A DNA stretch of 64,000 bases from Ixodes scapularis (lineage: Eukaryota > Arthropoda > Arachnida > Ixodida > Ixodidae). The DNA lies in assembly GCF_016920785.2 (NCBI RefSeq), contig NW_024609879.1, positions 11,657,145 through 11,721,144 of the forward strand. Reading direction: 5' to 3'. The notes under the pieces are model-generated. The model searched no databases and was not told the origin of the DNA. It was given only the letters and a program-made list of their open reading frames with translations. Position 1 is the stretch's first letter; every line of letters begins with the position of its first letter. The position numbers and the translations under genes are program-made. Shown here piece after piece: positions 21,966-36,300 of the stretch.

Positions 21966-23819
21966 ATATTGAAGAGTACCCGTAGACCAGTGGTCACTCG
22001 TTTCCAACAAGTCGGGTTCAGTGAACTTTCCATAAACTTAGCGGACTTGAAAGATGTATTCCGAGATATATGTCAATGCGGGCCCTGCAGAACAACCTCA
22101 CAAAAACGGGAAAAAAGTGGTCCGTTCAGATTCATTTAGCACGATGTGGCAGAAGCAGTCACTTCCCGAACGCACACTAAACGCGTCAGAATAATTTCTT
22201 AGGCTTCTTTGAAGAAATCGCTTGTTGCCGTTATATGCAAAGGCCTTTTCAAATACTGGTTGCCTTGGATACGTTGTCATGGGCGAAATCTACAGCAGCC
22301 CCGCAGGTCGCAGCATAGCACAAAAGAAACTACGCCAGGAAGCAGACATTCCGGGATTGGAAAAGGCTACTGCGTCATCCGGGATACCTTTACAACGTGA
22401 TCACGCTCCTCAAGTTACCCGCGCCCAGAGTGCGGAGTCAAGTGATAAAAAAGTCTCCTATTGATTGGTTCGGCGAGTTCGCACATTCTTCCACCCTTTC
22501 AGCTCAGGAAGAGAGGGGAGAAAAGAGAAGGGGTAGGAAAGTAACAGCTCCTTCAAGATCAAAAGGGTGTTGTGCTCACAAAGGCTTATCTTCAGGGGTA
22601 TCCCAACAATGAACACAACGAGAGGATTTGTGACTTATATCCTCTTGAAAGTTCGACCCAATGTTGATAGTGCAGTGGATGTTATCCGTGGCCTTTGCCC
22701 TTGGGAGGTGCCGTGCTCTTTCTTATATCTTTCCCTTGTAAACTGTAGTCACGTGATCCTACCCGGAGACACGATTGGCCTAAAACAAGCATTGCCTCTA
22801 CTCTGCTGTCACTACCGCGTGAACAGGACAGCTCCATACTTCCAAAGAAACTCCGTAGCCCGAAAATGGCCCCTGAAACGGGAAGCTTGAAGATCCTAAT
22901 ATAAAATGATGAATTAACTGCGACCACATTGACCGCGACTACGTTGACTGACAGCGTTCGCTCTGCGAAAATTTGAGCGTGGGACTCTCGAGCAGCGTTA
23001 GCTTGCTATTGATGCAGGACGCTGCTTTATCGTTGAGAATCTTTTGCCGTGCGAATGCGAAAACGTTCTCGTGCCACGCGTACCCTACGCAGCAGTGCCT
23101 GTCAGCAACGGCCCGCGCAGCATCACAACCTTTTTGTATAATCAAGATGTGAGAGTCGTCATGTTTAGGCTCATCCAAAACACAAAGCCCGAAAGATCCA
23201 ATCTTATCCGATCCAAGCACAAGCTGTTCGGGGCGCGTGGCTAGCGCGGCGGTGTACTAATGCTGGGTGCACTGATACACCTATAGGATTTTATAGTGGA
23301 GGAGGGGGCTCATGGTCGGTGCACCAGTACACTGGTTGGGTAACGGAGGGTGCATCTTCCAGCAAAGGGGTGCATGTGCGCCCGATGCACCCGACTACAA
23401 CTCTTCTTTACCTCTTAGAGTGCAGTTGGGAAGTCAATATGTAAAACACTAACCAAAAAAAAAAAAAAAAATTCGCGCTGAGAGTGCCGCGCAGCGACAG
23501 AGCGATATTGTTAGCGCGAAGATGACATCGGCGCTGTTTTCGTATTTTATTTTCAAAGAACGACGGGCAAAATATTTTCCCACTTCTGGTAATGTTCCAA
23601 ATGAACATATCACACGACAGTGCTAGTTAAGACAGTGCTATTTAAGTGCCTTACAAGTATAACGAAAAAAAACTGAATAAAACGGTGATCGTTTGTTTGC
23701 GCTAACAGTGTTCGCGCGATGCACGCACTACAATCCTGCCAACCACTGACTTATGATGCTTCTGTCGTTGCCCGTCGTCATGGCAAAGTTTCGTCAGCGT
23801 GATGAAAGTTAAGATTATG
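21966..23819. other. Non-coding stretch
   Basis: No supported gene. A minus-strand frame at 22939-23220 has protein-like composition but no recognised motif. 23250-23400 carries repeated GGTGCA/GTGCACC words. An A-run sits at 23455-23470. Confidence 0.35.
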
Positions 23820-24300
23820 GGTGTCCCTTCGGCGAAACTGAAAATCAACATTCCTGGCCAGACATTTGCCGGCCGTGTTTATGTCTTCGGCGGCCAAGCT
23901 GAAAATCAGCACTTCTGGCCAAACACTTGCCGGCCGTGTTTACGTCCCCGGCGGCCAAGCTGAAAATCAGCGCTTCTGGCCAAACGCTTGCCGGCCGTGT
24001 TTATGTCCCCGGCGGCCAAACTGAAAATCACCACTTCTGGCCAAACACTTGCCGGCCGTGTTTATATCCGCGGCGGCCAAGCTGAAAATCAGCACTGCTG
24101 GCCAAACACTTGCCAACCGCGTTTATGTTTCCGGCGGCCAAGCTGAAAATCAACAGTTCTGGCCAGGCGCTTGCCGGCAGGGTTTATGTCTCCGGCGGTC
24201 AAGCTAAAAACCGCTAGTTTGTGGCTGGACTCTTGCCGGCCTTGTTTATGTCTCCTTTGGCTAAGAACTTAAAGTGGCCAAGCTGTCCAGACACTGGCCA
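23820..24300. repeat. 61-bp tandem repeat (minisatellite), about 8 units
   Basis: The word CTGAAAATC (CTAAAAACC in the last full unit) falls at 23838, 23899, 23960, 24021, 24082, 24143 and 24204, an exact 61-bp period. Each unit carries GGCCAAGCTGAAAATCAGC, CTTCTGGCCAAACACTTGCC and GGCCGTGTTTATGTC. Divergence rises toward the right end, which stops about 40 bp before the right 3-kb repeat copy. Confidence 0.9.
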
Positions 24301-24341
24301 ACCGTCGGCCGATCGAAAGTCACTTTCTGGTGCTGCTTGGG

Positions 24342-26771
24342 TTCAGCCTCCTTGAAATGTTAACATAATGTGACACACAGAATAACAATAAACCCCGTAA
24401 TGTTGGCGAACCTTTAACTTTCGTGGCTTTAATTTTGCGGAATTCAGTGGCTGCGATTATGTCCTCTGTGACCGATTCGAGAAGAAATAGGTGCCACGAA
24501 CATAAGAGGGTTTTACTGTACATCGGAGGAAAGAGGAAGTCCCTTTTGTTTGTATGCAAGAGTAAAACCAACAACAATCATGGTGTCGACACATGGTGAG
24601 CCTATCTGTGTCTATTGATTGTTATCAATTTTGTTTTAGTTTGTTAAACATTGTTACCTGTACACTGTGGGATGTCGTCTTCAACACGAGCAGTGATTTT
24701 CCTCTGAATCAGGCAGCATGGACGCGTGCCGCAGCACAACATAGTTCACTTGCAGGTGGTACCGCAGTTTGAAGGATGGTTCGCACAATATGGGGGAATC
24801 ACAATTCAATGTTCTACCTCGGGCGTATACAAGATTTTTTATTCTAAACCATTTTGTCTAGAAATCGCGGATTTTGCGACGAACGTACCCGCGTGGTTGG
24901 AAGGGCCAGACAAGCCTTGTGAGTGCTTCCTTTTCTAGCCTCTTAGTCCTGAACCCACTCATGCACCTCATCTGTAGATGTTCCCATAGGTGGGAGCACT
25001 TATTTGGAAAATAGTGAATGGCAACTGTTATTTTTATCATAATTCTGTATTATGGTCAAAAGTGGACTGCATATTTGCCATACTTTTTCTCACTTAAAGA
25101 TATGTCATACTAAAAATATGTAGTGTAGCCGATGACGAAAAGAGAATGGTTGGGCGTCCTCCAGCACGTGTTTGTGCTTTTCACCCCACTTTGGACAGAT
25201 GTGCTCGCTCCAGGCTCATGAGGCGCTGAAACAACGGCTACTTCCCCCTGCCTTTCTTATGCTGTCAGTGAGCGTGTACTTCTATGCTCGAACTTAGCTT
25301 AACCTGCACAGAGCTGAGGAGAATAGGCTTGGCGAGTGCCCTTACTGAATATGCATTTCTACAGCTGAGGCACTTTCTGAATCCAGAACATTGTGCATCT
25401 TACCTTCAAATACACATCATTTTGGGGGTGCAAAAGGAATTCTAATGCATATTTTTGTTTGTATTGTCCTATTACGCATCGACTCCTTCAACTTAATGCG
25501 GAGTCGACCCACCCCGTTAAAAAATTTAATGCCCGCCAGGTAACTGTTTTGCATTTAGTTAATATATCAGTATTCAGTTAGGTATCCCAAGTCATTAGTC
25601 GTTGAGATGCAGTCTCTCTGTAAGTCAGTCATGTTGAACATTCATAAAACTGCTGGTCAAATAACGGCACTGTCGAGGACATGTACTCGGCTCGAACAAT
25701 CGCTGTGCACAAGCTGGTCGTGTGGTTACAGGTAACAAACATCCCGGTTGGAACGTCCTACCTCGCAATGTAGCTGAAGACTAGGTCAGGACCCCACCCA
25801 CAAACGTCTATACTTTGCATCTCTTTAAGCTGGACCACTTTTGACACTACAAGCCATTGCAGCAGAAACGGTGTGATACATAATTATAAGCTCGACGTAC
25901 CATGGCATTCAACTAGAAGGTCACATGGCTTGCAGCTTCTGCCGTTGTTAACTTTAAGCTGAGATAGTTTGGAATAATGCTCTCGGTTTTTAGTGTTGCC
26001 CGGCACGGTTAACAATTTGGTGATATAGTGATGCATTGAAAAGTCGGCCTTCATGACTGTATCACCTTATGAATGCATACTAGCTATTAAACTCTCCGTT
26101 CTGCAGAGAAATGAAATGCACTTTGCTTCCAATCGCAGCTACTTCTGGAACTTCATGGTCAGAGCTTGCACCTTATGGCTGCAAGCTCTGACCGATCTTG
26201 TTCTCTGGTCTGCGCAGGCCCATTGCAGGGAGTCACTCCGAGAGCCTCACCAGAGTTTCCTGCCCGTGGTCGTTCTAAATTCTTTTGTTGTAGGTATGCA
26301 TCCTTTCTGTCTTTCCCTTAGTTGTGCTCGGGCGTTTTCTTTTCATTGTCGCAGATTTGCCTCAAAATTGGTTCAGCACACAAATGGACGCTGTACAACT
26401 GAATCCCACCTATTTTGTTCAGGATAACTTTTCTTTGCGAACTTTAAATTTTTTTTATGAAGGTTAGTCTTTTTTTGTTTTTAGTTACAAATTTATTTGA
26501 GTTTCCATTGCCAACACTGAAACGTTATGCCAGGGGCAAGGACAAGTTCGCTGCTCTAACTTGTTCTCAACTGATTGTAAGAGATTTTGTTAATGTCGTG
26601 AAACCTTTTTCCAGCGCTTGTTGTGCAGCATGAAAACAAATTATACGTAGGACATACTCTGTTTTTTAGAGTGCTTGCTCATTCTGCAGGTCTGCCTGCT
26701 ATAGATGTCGTGCTACTGGAGAGGAGGCGAATTCGATTGTTAGTTTTGCCATTGCTTTTTTCTTAGCCGTT
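24342..26771. repeat. Right copy of the 3-kb repeat, inner part
   Basis: Reverse complement of about 7346-10685 without the hAT insertion. It begins TTCAGCCTCCTTGAAATG and is cut at 26771 by the large CACTA-like transposon; the remaining outer part resumes at 49061. Confidence 0.75.
25586..26634 (+). pseudogene. Exon-like ORF segments in the right 3-kb repeat copy
   Basis: Five open segments with splice-like borders: 25586-25731 (SLVVEMQSLCKS to CTSWSCGYR, donor CAG|GTAAC); 26107-26157 (RNEMHFASNRSYFWNFM); 26229-26293 (VTPRASPEFPARGRSKFFCC, where differences from the left copy favour third codon positions); 26355-26462 (LPQNWFSTQMDAVQLNP); and 26485-26634 (TNLFEFPLPTLKRYARGKDK). The phases do not all connect cleanly. 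The protein is not recognised. If real, this is the gene of the 3-kb element, now cut off by the insertion at 26772. Confidence 0.25.
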
Positions 26772-26789
26772 CTCTACCTAAAAACCCAG
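26772..26789 (+). repeat. Left terminal inverted repeat of the CACTA-like transposon
   Basis: CTCTACCTAAAAACCCAG matches the complement of 49041-49058 at 17 of 18 positions. The subtype normally starts CACT(A/G); here the second base differs. Confidence 0.75.
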
Positions 26790-26802
26790 TAGACATTTTT
26801 CC

Positions 26803-26999
26803 AGATTAATTTAGTCTGGATTATGGAATTGGGAATCCATCTGGAAATCTATCTGGATCGACAGCTACTGGAACCGTTCTGGAAATCAATCTGGGTATGT
26901 ACTACTGGACCCATTCCGGTAGGGTGTCTTCTGGAAATCCAGCTGGATACGCAGTACTGGAATCCCGTCTGGAACGCAGTATTCTGGAAATCGGGTCGA
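26803..26999 (+). repeat. Left subterminal repeats (TCTGGAAAT / ACTGGAAC)
   Basis: About ten copies of CTGG-based words (TCTGGAAATC, TCTGGATCG, ACTGGAACC, TCTGGAACG) lie within 200 bp of the left terminus. The same words make the array next to the right terminus. In CACTA elements such subterminal repeats are binding sites for an element-encoded protein. Confidence 0.65.
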
Positions 27000-27213
27000 G
27001 TTAGTGGCCTGTCGATGCCATACCTATTATATATATGATAATTTAACCGGATAAGGGGATATCACAGCTGGAATCGCTCCAGGTCATAAGGCAGCAAACC
27101 AGTACTAGGATGCTGACAACCAAGCGTACAATAGCACAACCATGACGTGCTACATAAAACCACAACCATGACGTGCTACATAAAACACAGTACAAAATAT
27201 GGCGGCTCTGCTT

Positions 27214-27219
27214 TTTATT
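27214..27219 (-). terminator. Polyadenylation signal AATAAA for the BEN gene
   Basis: AATAAA on the minus strand, 105 bp past the phase-consistent stop of the BEN gene and 12 bp past the alternative stop at 27232-27234. Confidence 0.45.
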
Positions 27220-27323
27220 CCACTTGCCCATTTAGTTCTCCTTCTTTGCCCTGCGAGCAGCTGCCCTCTCATCAGCACGGTTGTTGTCACACAGGAAGTT
27301 AGACAACTTCGTCCGCATTGCTT

Positions 27324-30300
27324 CTAATCTTTCCGTTCTCGTGAACTCACCATCTGGAGTGTGTCGATCCGCGGACCCAGTGCAACTGAAAAGAAGAAAC
27401 AACAACCAAACGTCAAACTTAAATTTTGTTCTGTCATATAAACATAACAGTTAACATGAAACTGACTAAGGAAAGCATAGCAGTAAGGTTCAATTATTTG
27501 CTGTTCATTCAAAATTCAATTGACACATTCCCTAAATATAAGCTTATTTCGCTAATATCAACGATAATAGCAAGCTAATTATTCCTAGATGAATAGCACT
27601 GCACTCTAATTTACTTGTCTGGACACTAATTACTCGACAAGCACCGGCACTGTTGAAAATTTAGTGTGGAAACATGCAATAACTAAATACAGTATGGCAA
27701 GGGCTCTAAACTCAAACCTATTACAGTTAAATCTCGATGTGATAAAGTCCCGTGGAGCTGAAAACTATTCAATTAAATCTGGGATTTCCTTTTTCAGTGT
27801 TTCGATTTGATAACTCCAAAGTTTAATGTCGCGGCTCCAAGAAACTACCGCGGTCCTGTAGGAGTCTGCACACACTGGAAATGTCAGCCGTGCATTTATA
27901 AAATCAATCATCAAAAGCAACCCACACCATGCTTGGGCATAAAACGGAAATAAGCCCTGAACTTTCGAGAGAACGACAGATTTATTTGTCTCAAAAAAGC
28001 CTATAATCTTTGCCTACAAGCGCCTTGTAAATAGTAGGTTCACATAGTTCTTGTAACCTGCAAGCATTTTCTGAAAGCCAATCACCAGCTTTGAGTCTGT
28101 CTATGTCTCTACTCGCTGCACATTAGTTTCCCAACAATCCCATAGCGTTCTTCAAAATGCGACAGCGACGCAGGACTCCCCTAAAGTTGTTGCACACCGA
28201 CAAGCAAGCAAAAGTGACCACTTTCTTTTGCAGCACTTCTCCGCCTGTTAGAATGCATTATTGCTTTATTTTGTTTCACTGTACAAGCTTCCCGATTCAA
28301 CTGCAGGAACACTCTTAATGCACAGCAATAAATACAAGCATGCCTTTTACATGGTTCAAGTTTGTACCAGGATTTGTTTAAAGCCACCCACCTTCCATGG
28401 CATTAACCTTTATAGGGGTCAGCTCTTTCTTGGCTGTGGCGCCATCCTTCACCAAGCGCCGGCAGGGCAGCCCCTTGACGCCCCTGTCCAAGAGTTCCTC
28501 CGGCTCCCACAGACTCCGGGCGATCCAACCAATAAACTTCGAGTCAGTTTTACCCATCTTTAGGGAAAGGTCCATCCGCTTCTTCGTTATAAACACGCCA
28601 TTCCTCAGGTGCACCTGAAAAATGTTAAAGAAAAGCAAAGAAGTGTTGGCCCTTTGCATAAAAAAAAAGAAAAAAACTGTCTACAAAGAAATGTAAAAAA
28701 AAACATTCGAGAGATACACTATTATCGAGTAAAAGGTGTCCAAGAACCAGAAAGGGAGCACTTTTATGTCTCTTTTGTAGGTGTCATATTGGCTCGTATA
28801 ATGTGCTAGTACTACAAAAGCAAAACATCTGACAGGTTAATAATTTTTTTACCAGAAACAAATCTTGAGAAAATTTCTTGCCAGAAACTGATTACTTGTC
28901 AAAACCGAAATTGCAGTTCCCTCTGCCTGGTCTCATAGACGGTACAAGGGAAAATCTTTCAGTGCCTATTTTCAGACTCATAAGAAGTGACAGGTCAAGA
29001 AAGTGTACGAACTGAAGAAAGTGTACGAGCTGATGAAGGAAGCAGGCAGAAACTCGGTGTGCAAGAAAGGTTCCTCCTCTCCCATCTGAGCTTCCTCCTT
29101 TCGAGCTTATACACTGTTCTTGACCCACCACTGACAATAGGAAACCTAAACTCCTTAAAGTGCCAGTTGCTCACTTGTGAAAAATTATACGAGGATGCCA
29201 ACGTAGGTTTGCAAGCATGCACCCAGAAAAAGCTGATGAAGAGTGCAAGAAGGTTGCCTCCCACTTTTATATTCACCGTCTTCCCCACGGGTTAAAATGG
29301 GCTGCATAGCAATAATGGACAGACATTGCAGTTTTGAGCCGTAACAAGCTGAGCCAGATGTTTCTCAGCTTTGATAAAGCGCACATTCAATAAAATAAAA
29401 GCAATCCAGATGCAGTGGTTGCGCTACGATACTGTCAAGACCGGTTATAGCGAAGTCAACGGGAATCGGAAATCACTTCGATATATCCGCGGTTTCATTA
29501 TAACCGACTTCGGTTAACAAAGTGCAAAAGGGAATGGGAAATTGTGATCGCTGCGCTGTAGCCGCTATTTCGTTATAATCGATTTCGTTATAACCGGTCT
29601 CGACAGTACATGGCGCAAAGATTGTCCCTTGAGCCTTAATTATAAGTTTATGAGATCCCTTTTACAGACAGGCTAGTGTAAATTGGGCAGATGGGACAAT
29701 ACTTGAATAATTGATTAAAATACCATGTCAGTTCCTATAAAGGATGCAGGTCTTTAGGCTTGCCGGTACATTGTGTGATTGTGCTAGCAAACTGTGCTCA
29801 TGTAAATGGCCATATATTTAGACTGCAGAAAGCAACTATTGCAGGAGAAAGTCAAGGCGTATGTGATACAAGAAAGAAGGGATAAGGGATCTACCTGTGC
29901 AAGCCAATCTTCTATAGCTGTGTTAGGAAGTAAGGTGGCATTTAAAGTCCCAGTGAGCATCTCTCTTTTTTAACTGATGTTTGTCATGTTTACTTACGTT
30001 TGCACGTTGGTAGATTAGATTTCAGAATGTTGACATCACCATGCTATAGGCTAGGCTTGCAAACACCATACCTGAGCACAAATGATTCTACCGCGCGTCC
30101 CGCGTGCCTCGGCTACTTGGGCACTAGTGGCGATTAAAGCGACAGTTCTTCCAATTCATACTTCTGACTCTTCTGGGACATGACAGGATAAGAGCTGACC
30201 ACCCAATCAAGAAATGTATGGAAAGTACATTTGATTCCAAGTACGACACATGAAGAAAGTGTTTTATAAGCGTTTTGAAGTTTGTACCAGCCATTAATTC

Positions 30301-33300
30301 ATTATTAAAGGTTTTTGCCTCCAGCAATGAGCTAGTATGCTTTTTGTGGAATAGCATTGGGGAAGAACCCGACCACTAGCGCACATCCTTTGAAACAAAA
30401 ACCACCACCATGAAAGGGTTAATAGTGTAGGACGTTGACAGATGAGCCAGAAATGTGCACAGGCCCGCCATACTGTTTAGTGGCGCTTTCTGGCTCAGTT
30501 CTGTAAGTGTAGTTTTATGTTGTGCTCAGAGATGGCGCTTTTCGTGCAAGGTGACAGTGTAGTGCACTACCCATTGTACGGCTTCAACATTCAGAACAAG
30601 GTTGAAAAATAATGAAGTAGAATGCCGAAGATGTGCAAGATATGACCGCCGGCGAATCTTTCAATGTGCAAGATTTAGACGACGCTATAACACGAATGGG
30701 TGCCTACCACACTCATAATTCTGTGTCAATTAAGAGAATGTCATTAGCTCAGAACTGCAAAAGCATGTTGGACATCATTGCCGATCTCACTATGACTAAA
30801 GAAGTTGAAAGCAAAGAGGACATGGACAAAAAAACAGTGATCACACAAAGCTCACGTTTGCAGATGGGATCATGGCCCTCGATACTTTAAAAATGTTTGT
30901 CAATATGCACGGCTGCACAGAAAGTGAGGACGGGCCGCGAGTGCTCTAGACTCTCCTTGTTGAACATTTGATCTAAGCACCAAGTAGCAATCACAACCTC
31001 TGGTTCGATGCTGCAACTGCTTGATAAGAAACGTGTTGTTGACCATTTGCTGGAAGCGCCGGGTAGCGATCATAAGCAGTCTGCAATGCGGTCTAAATTC
31101 CCCACGATCGTTAAATTATATTTAAATTAAATTGTCATGTTAGACTTGCTTCTTATCTCATCTGTAGCCCTGCTGAGCATTAATGAATATTACGTCTTCC
31201 CAGATAATAGGGTTTTTTATGCTAACCCATTGAAAAGACATATAAACAAAGTTTCATTAAATTTGCCTTAGCATTTTAAAAGAAAATTACAGGGATTGAC
31301 AGTGTCCAGTACGTTTGAAAAATACAAGAAAACAAGAAAGCAGTCAAGCAATGATTTGGTTCTTTATATTTACCATGCCATCAACCTCCGCCAGCTCAGG
31401 AGGACAGTCAGGAGGGACGTCCTGCTGCTGTGCTGCAGCACCTGGGGCTATTTGCAGTGGCCGTAGCGGTGCACCGCCCGCTCGTAGCGGTGCAACATCC
31501 GGAAGTTCCGCAGGCTGTGCTCCACCAGGTTGGAGCCTTGCCTTTGCGATGAGCTCAGGTCGAGGACCAGCTGGTAGTGGTGTAGCCGCTGCGACGAACT
31601 CTGGTTGAGAACCAGCCTGTGCCTGTCCAGTCTCTGGAACAATCCTAGGCCGTGCGCAAGCCACAAGCGTCGCAGCCACTGCGACAGACTTGGACCGTGC
31701 GCCAGCCTGAGGCGGAGCAGCATCTGCAATAAACACAGAGCAATTTCAAAGCAGGTTAATGTAATTACAGCTAGAACAAGACATGCAAATGTAGAAGGAA
31801 GGCTATAAAGCACTATAAATTTCCAAAACACAAGATACATTACTTCACTAACACTTCTATCTGAGCCTACCTTTGCACTACAGAAGCTCATACTGGTCAT
31901 GCAGTACCGATGTTGAGTAGCTTAATGGCATCGTCACTCCCAAGTTGTACAACCGGGAATATTTGCATCAATGATTAATTGGAATAGCTACAATGAATTT
32001 GTCAGCATCATCTGTGACAACAAAAAATATGAAAAAAAAACAAACTCTGGGGAGTATTTACACAAATATATAAATTTATAAAATAATAATATAATTACCT
32101 AGCTAAAAAGTAAACGCGATTTAAAGAGAGAAACTAGACTATCTAGTCGGGCTCGCGCTGGTTAGTCCCAGACAAACACTGACACAGCACTCGTATTCAA
32201 TCCATGCCCTGTGGTGGCCTTTCTTGGTGACGCAATGAATTTCAGTACTACGGCCTTGCTACAAAGTGCTGTTGAAAGTTTCTCCCCTCCCCCCTCCCCC
32301 CCCACTTTTTTAACAGCTCTTCGATGTTTAATAGTTATGTTTGCAGCTCTTAGGCCGTGTCACTCAAGCCACCCATGAAATAGACTGCAAAAGGGGTGGC
32401 TTCAGCAATAAAATTTAAGCAAAGGAGGATGGGGTGCAGAAAAAGTGTACAACCTCCAGATTTTTTAACAATATAACACGACCTCCAACCAGCCGCTACA
32501 TCAGCGCATTATCATGGCATGAAGCGGTGTTATCAACAAGTAGGCACGTGTGCAGAGGCCATATGCCACAATGGGGAACATCTGCCCCCGAGGCTGTTCC
32601 CTATCCAAACTTAAGCGCTTCTCCTGTTGTCAGCACCGTCCCCTTACCAGTAATCGCCGGTCAGTTTCCTGTAGGTGCAAAGAAATAAAAAAGTAACGAA
32701 AACGGCGTAGAAGCGAGTTCTGCTGGATCACGCAGAACAGATTTCTTGTTTATTGTATTTTGCATAAAATTACGCTGCTTGCTGAAAGAAAAAAAATTCA
32801 AATTTCATGAATAATTTGTTAGCGAATGTCATGGGTTAAATTTGGGTTAACAAAAACATTCAGTAAATGTTGGGTATTAACACATTACTCAACAACCCTG
32901 GAAGGCCCAAGCTGACCGACCAACACCAGCTATGTATGTGGAAGATTCGTAAAGTGCAGGTGGAAGGTTTCTTTCATTTCCGATGTAGCGTGATTTCATG
33001 GCAAAACACACCGTCACGCTCTCTTTTATTTTAAATTTTTTTAAAAGCGGCAAGCCATTTCAAGGGAGAAAAAAATGCAAACAGTGCGAGGTGGTGCACC
33101 CCTCTTATCCCTGATTCAGAGTAGAGAGAGTGCAGACCGGATGACAGGGCAGGGGCGGTCATGCATGAGGTAACAGCGTAGCAGACGATGCCAACACTGG
33201 CGCATGCCTTCTGCATACACGCTAGTCTCATTGATTTCAGCACTTCACGAAGTGGCGACACGGTGATTAAACAGCCGGTTCGCGCTCAGGTTGGTAGCAA

Positions 33301-36300
33301 TGTCTGAAGAAGCCCAAGGCAATCTGCCACGTAAACACTTTAAAAGATCTTTAATGAGCTGTACATGTATAAATCCTAATAAAGGCAGTATCGGAGGTGT
33401 CGAGGTCCCATTAAACGTAAAATATTCGTATTTGAAAATATTTGGCTCAATTCACAGTCAAAATGTTGGTATTCGAACACCTCAACTATTTTTTACTACT
33501 TATATAAGGCAAATAATTCAAATTACACAAAGGATGGTAAGCATTATGTTCCCAGCTTTGTAGGCAATCTTACATGAACATCCAGCTTCCACTAGTTGGC
33601 CCTCCATTTCTTCTTCACTGGCAAAACCATGCGGCTCCACAGTGTCAAAGAGAGACCTCCGGACAGCTGGTGCAGTGCCCCTTGAAGGCTCTGAAAAAAC
33701 AGAAATAAATTAATAAGGTGCAATCTTGGAGTAACATGGATTATAACAAACTTTTCAGTCTTGTAATGATACATCATTTAGCTTTTTTGTAATAAAAAAT
33801 ATTCATAACAAATTTAAATAGTCGCACCCATGCTATTAATTATTGATGCAAGCAAACTTGAAACATGCCAGTCATTAAGACTTATCTTTTCGTGCTCAAA
33901 GGTTTAAAACCCTCAACCCTTATAACTCTTTTATAGGGGGGAGGTGGGTTTATATTCTTCTGATCGCAAACACTGCTGCCCTATAGCATTTCTTACATTA
34001 AAGGTACACTGCAACTAAAAACAAAGCATTCTTTTAAACAGCCTTGTTAAGGCATGCATGTCACAAGTTGGCTTTTCCCTTGAAAAACAATAATTGGAGC
34101 AATGTTTACAATACAAGACTCATTTTAGTTTGCATCTTTGCCATGTGCTAGTGCGCATTGACTGGAAAGTGGTTGCGACACATCACACCGAGCAACCCTT
34201 TTTTAGCTTCGCCTAGGTCATCAAAGAATCCTATTGAAACATGTAACTATACAGCACTCGACACAGCTGAGCTTACAAGGCAGCGGAGGCTGCATTTGCT
34301 TGCTGGACAAGCAACTGACGGTCTTGCACCACATCATCCGACTCTGTGTGCACACACAGGCATAGTAAGAAGGGTCAGACGCAGGTGATTTATTGATTAG
34401 GTAAGCACATAGCTTTTACCACATTGTCACCATTGCGCCTAACTGAGTGTGGGCGAGTAACCTTGGAATAGAATGAATCTTCAGAATATCTTCACAAAAG
34501 GAAGATGCAATTGCATGCAGTACATCCACTGACCTACGACCACTTCAAATTCTATGAATGCCTGTAACACGTACCTGTAACACCCGAGGCATTTGAGCTC
34601 GATGCCCCTTGCCCGCATTTGCAGGGTTCTACGGTTTCTGTAAGAAAAGGCATGGGAAATGAATATAGAATCACATTTTTTTTTATCTGACTGCAGTGTA
34701 ACAATGCTATGGGAGTGAGTGGAGCCTATTTGATTTCTAGGTGCCCCAAATAGCACCATGTCCTATTTACAGCATTACCCACTGATATTGTGGCTGAGTT
34801 TTGTGTCACCTCATCAAATTCTTAGTTAGATATAGACCGTTCCATTAGGGTCATAGCAGAGAGGGTAAAAAAAGAAAAAAAATGCCCTTTCCCTTCACCC
34901 GCGTGTCGCCCGCTCCGCCAAGTGGGCTGTACCTAGCATCCGGCTGGCGTACGAACTCTGTTTCAAATCGCGTCATTTTGGAAATTTCAAACGCAGATTT
35001 GGGTATGCCAGTTATCGTATAATACTATGCTAGATAAAAAGACTAACAGGGTCCAATCGCGCTGTAACCTGCGTGCAAATAAAAAAAAATTTGGGAAAAC
35101 TGTGTCAGATTGGCCGGTCTCTCCGGCGAAAAATAAATCCGGCTGCTGTACCTTTTTTACTATACAAAGTTTGTACTGGTGCAGGCCTTTAGCGACCATG
35201 AGTGGAAGTCTGAAATAATAAATAAAAATGTGCTCTCCTGCCGCAATACACGCAGTAGTTGAGGGTAGTATTGCTGGCTGACTAAACTGCTAATTAAGTA
35301 AAGGAAAAACGATAAGCTAGTTGATTGTTTACTGAAAAATAACAACAGAGAGCTCTAGGCTGATTTTGGAGTAGCCGTAACTATTCTAAGAACGTGAACC
35401 ACATCATAACGGCAGCCACGAGTAAGAGTTCGATGTTCTGCACAGCCCAAAGATGGAGGATGGAAACCTCCCGGTCTGTCGTCTGCTAGCGGAGTCGGGC
35501 GCGTGCCCTCTCTCTCGTTTTACCCCGCTGAACCAAAAACCCACTGAATTTCCCGGATGTATGGAGAGGGCACTGCTGTCGAACAAAATGGTGCCGTCCA
35601 GACAGCGCTAAATGGAATGGTCTATATGCACCACATTATGCCAGTCGAGAAAGGCATCCGAGGCCGAGATCACATAACAGTCTTACGATGAAAAACGTGC
35701 ATAAGAATTCTACGACAGCTTCCAAGCTGTCTTGGGAACTCCTTAGCGATCAACGTAGCCACACATCGCCTGAGTGACTTGAATGCTTTGCCGCGACAAG
35801 CAAGGGGCATTTGTTATGTGTGCTGCTCTCATGCGTCCTGACTTCAACAGGGGAAGAAGAGAATGAAGAGCGTGAAACTACACAGGCAGGATGCAGCCCA
35901 GGTTTCTGCTGAGCGACCGAACTCGTCTCAATTCCCCAATTAGGCATAGACACGGCTAGCGTGACGCGCCTTGATGAACCAATGCAAGTGGTGCCCGTAA
36001 TACATTGAGGGAGAGTTTCCTTCCTTCTGCTTGTTGGTTGACCTTTAAGTATCCTTGGGCCAGAGTAGTGCTACTACACCCATGCAAAGTGAAAAGCTTT
36101 CCAGCAATACAAAGGGGGTATCTAGAGGCTCGCACCGAAGCCTCTAGATACCCCCTCGGACGAGCAAGTTGTATTTCGCAGGGCTTGGATGAAGGCCGCC
36201 CTCTCCGAGCAGCTCAGATTCCGCTCATTTAGTTTGGCGCTAAAAGCTTGCGTTCCTTCTCGGGAGAAACTGCGGGTGACCACACTGAACCGCTCTCCGC

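Noticed and set aside
22939..23220. Minus-strand ORF with protein-like composition
   Set aside because: No recognised motif, no splice context, and no neighbour supports it.
10686..24341. Reading the two 3-kb repeat copies plus centre as one long-TIR transposon
   Set aside because: Possible but not adopted: CTA at both tips belongs to the shared repeat, so no independent target duplication supports it, and the centre holds no transposase of its own.
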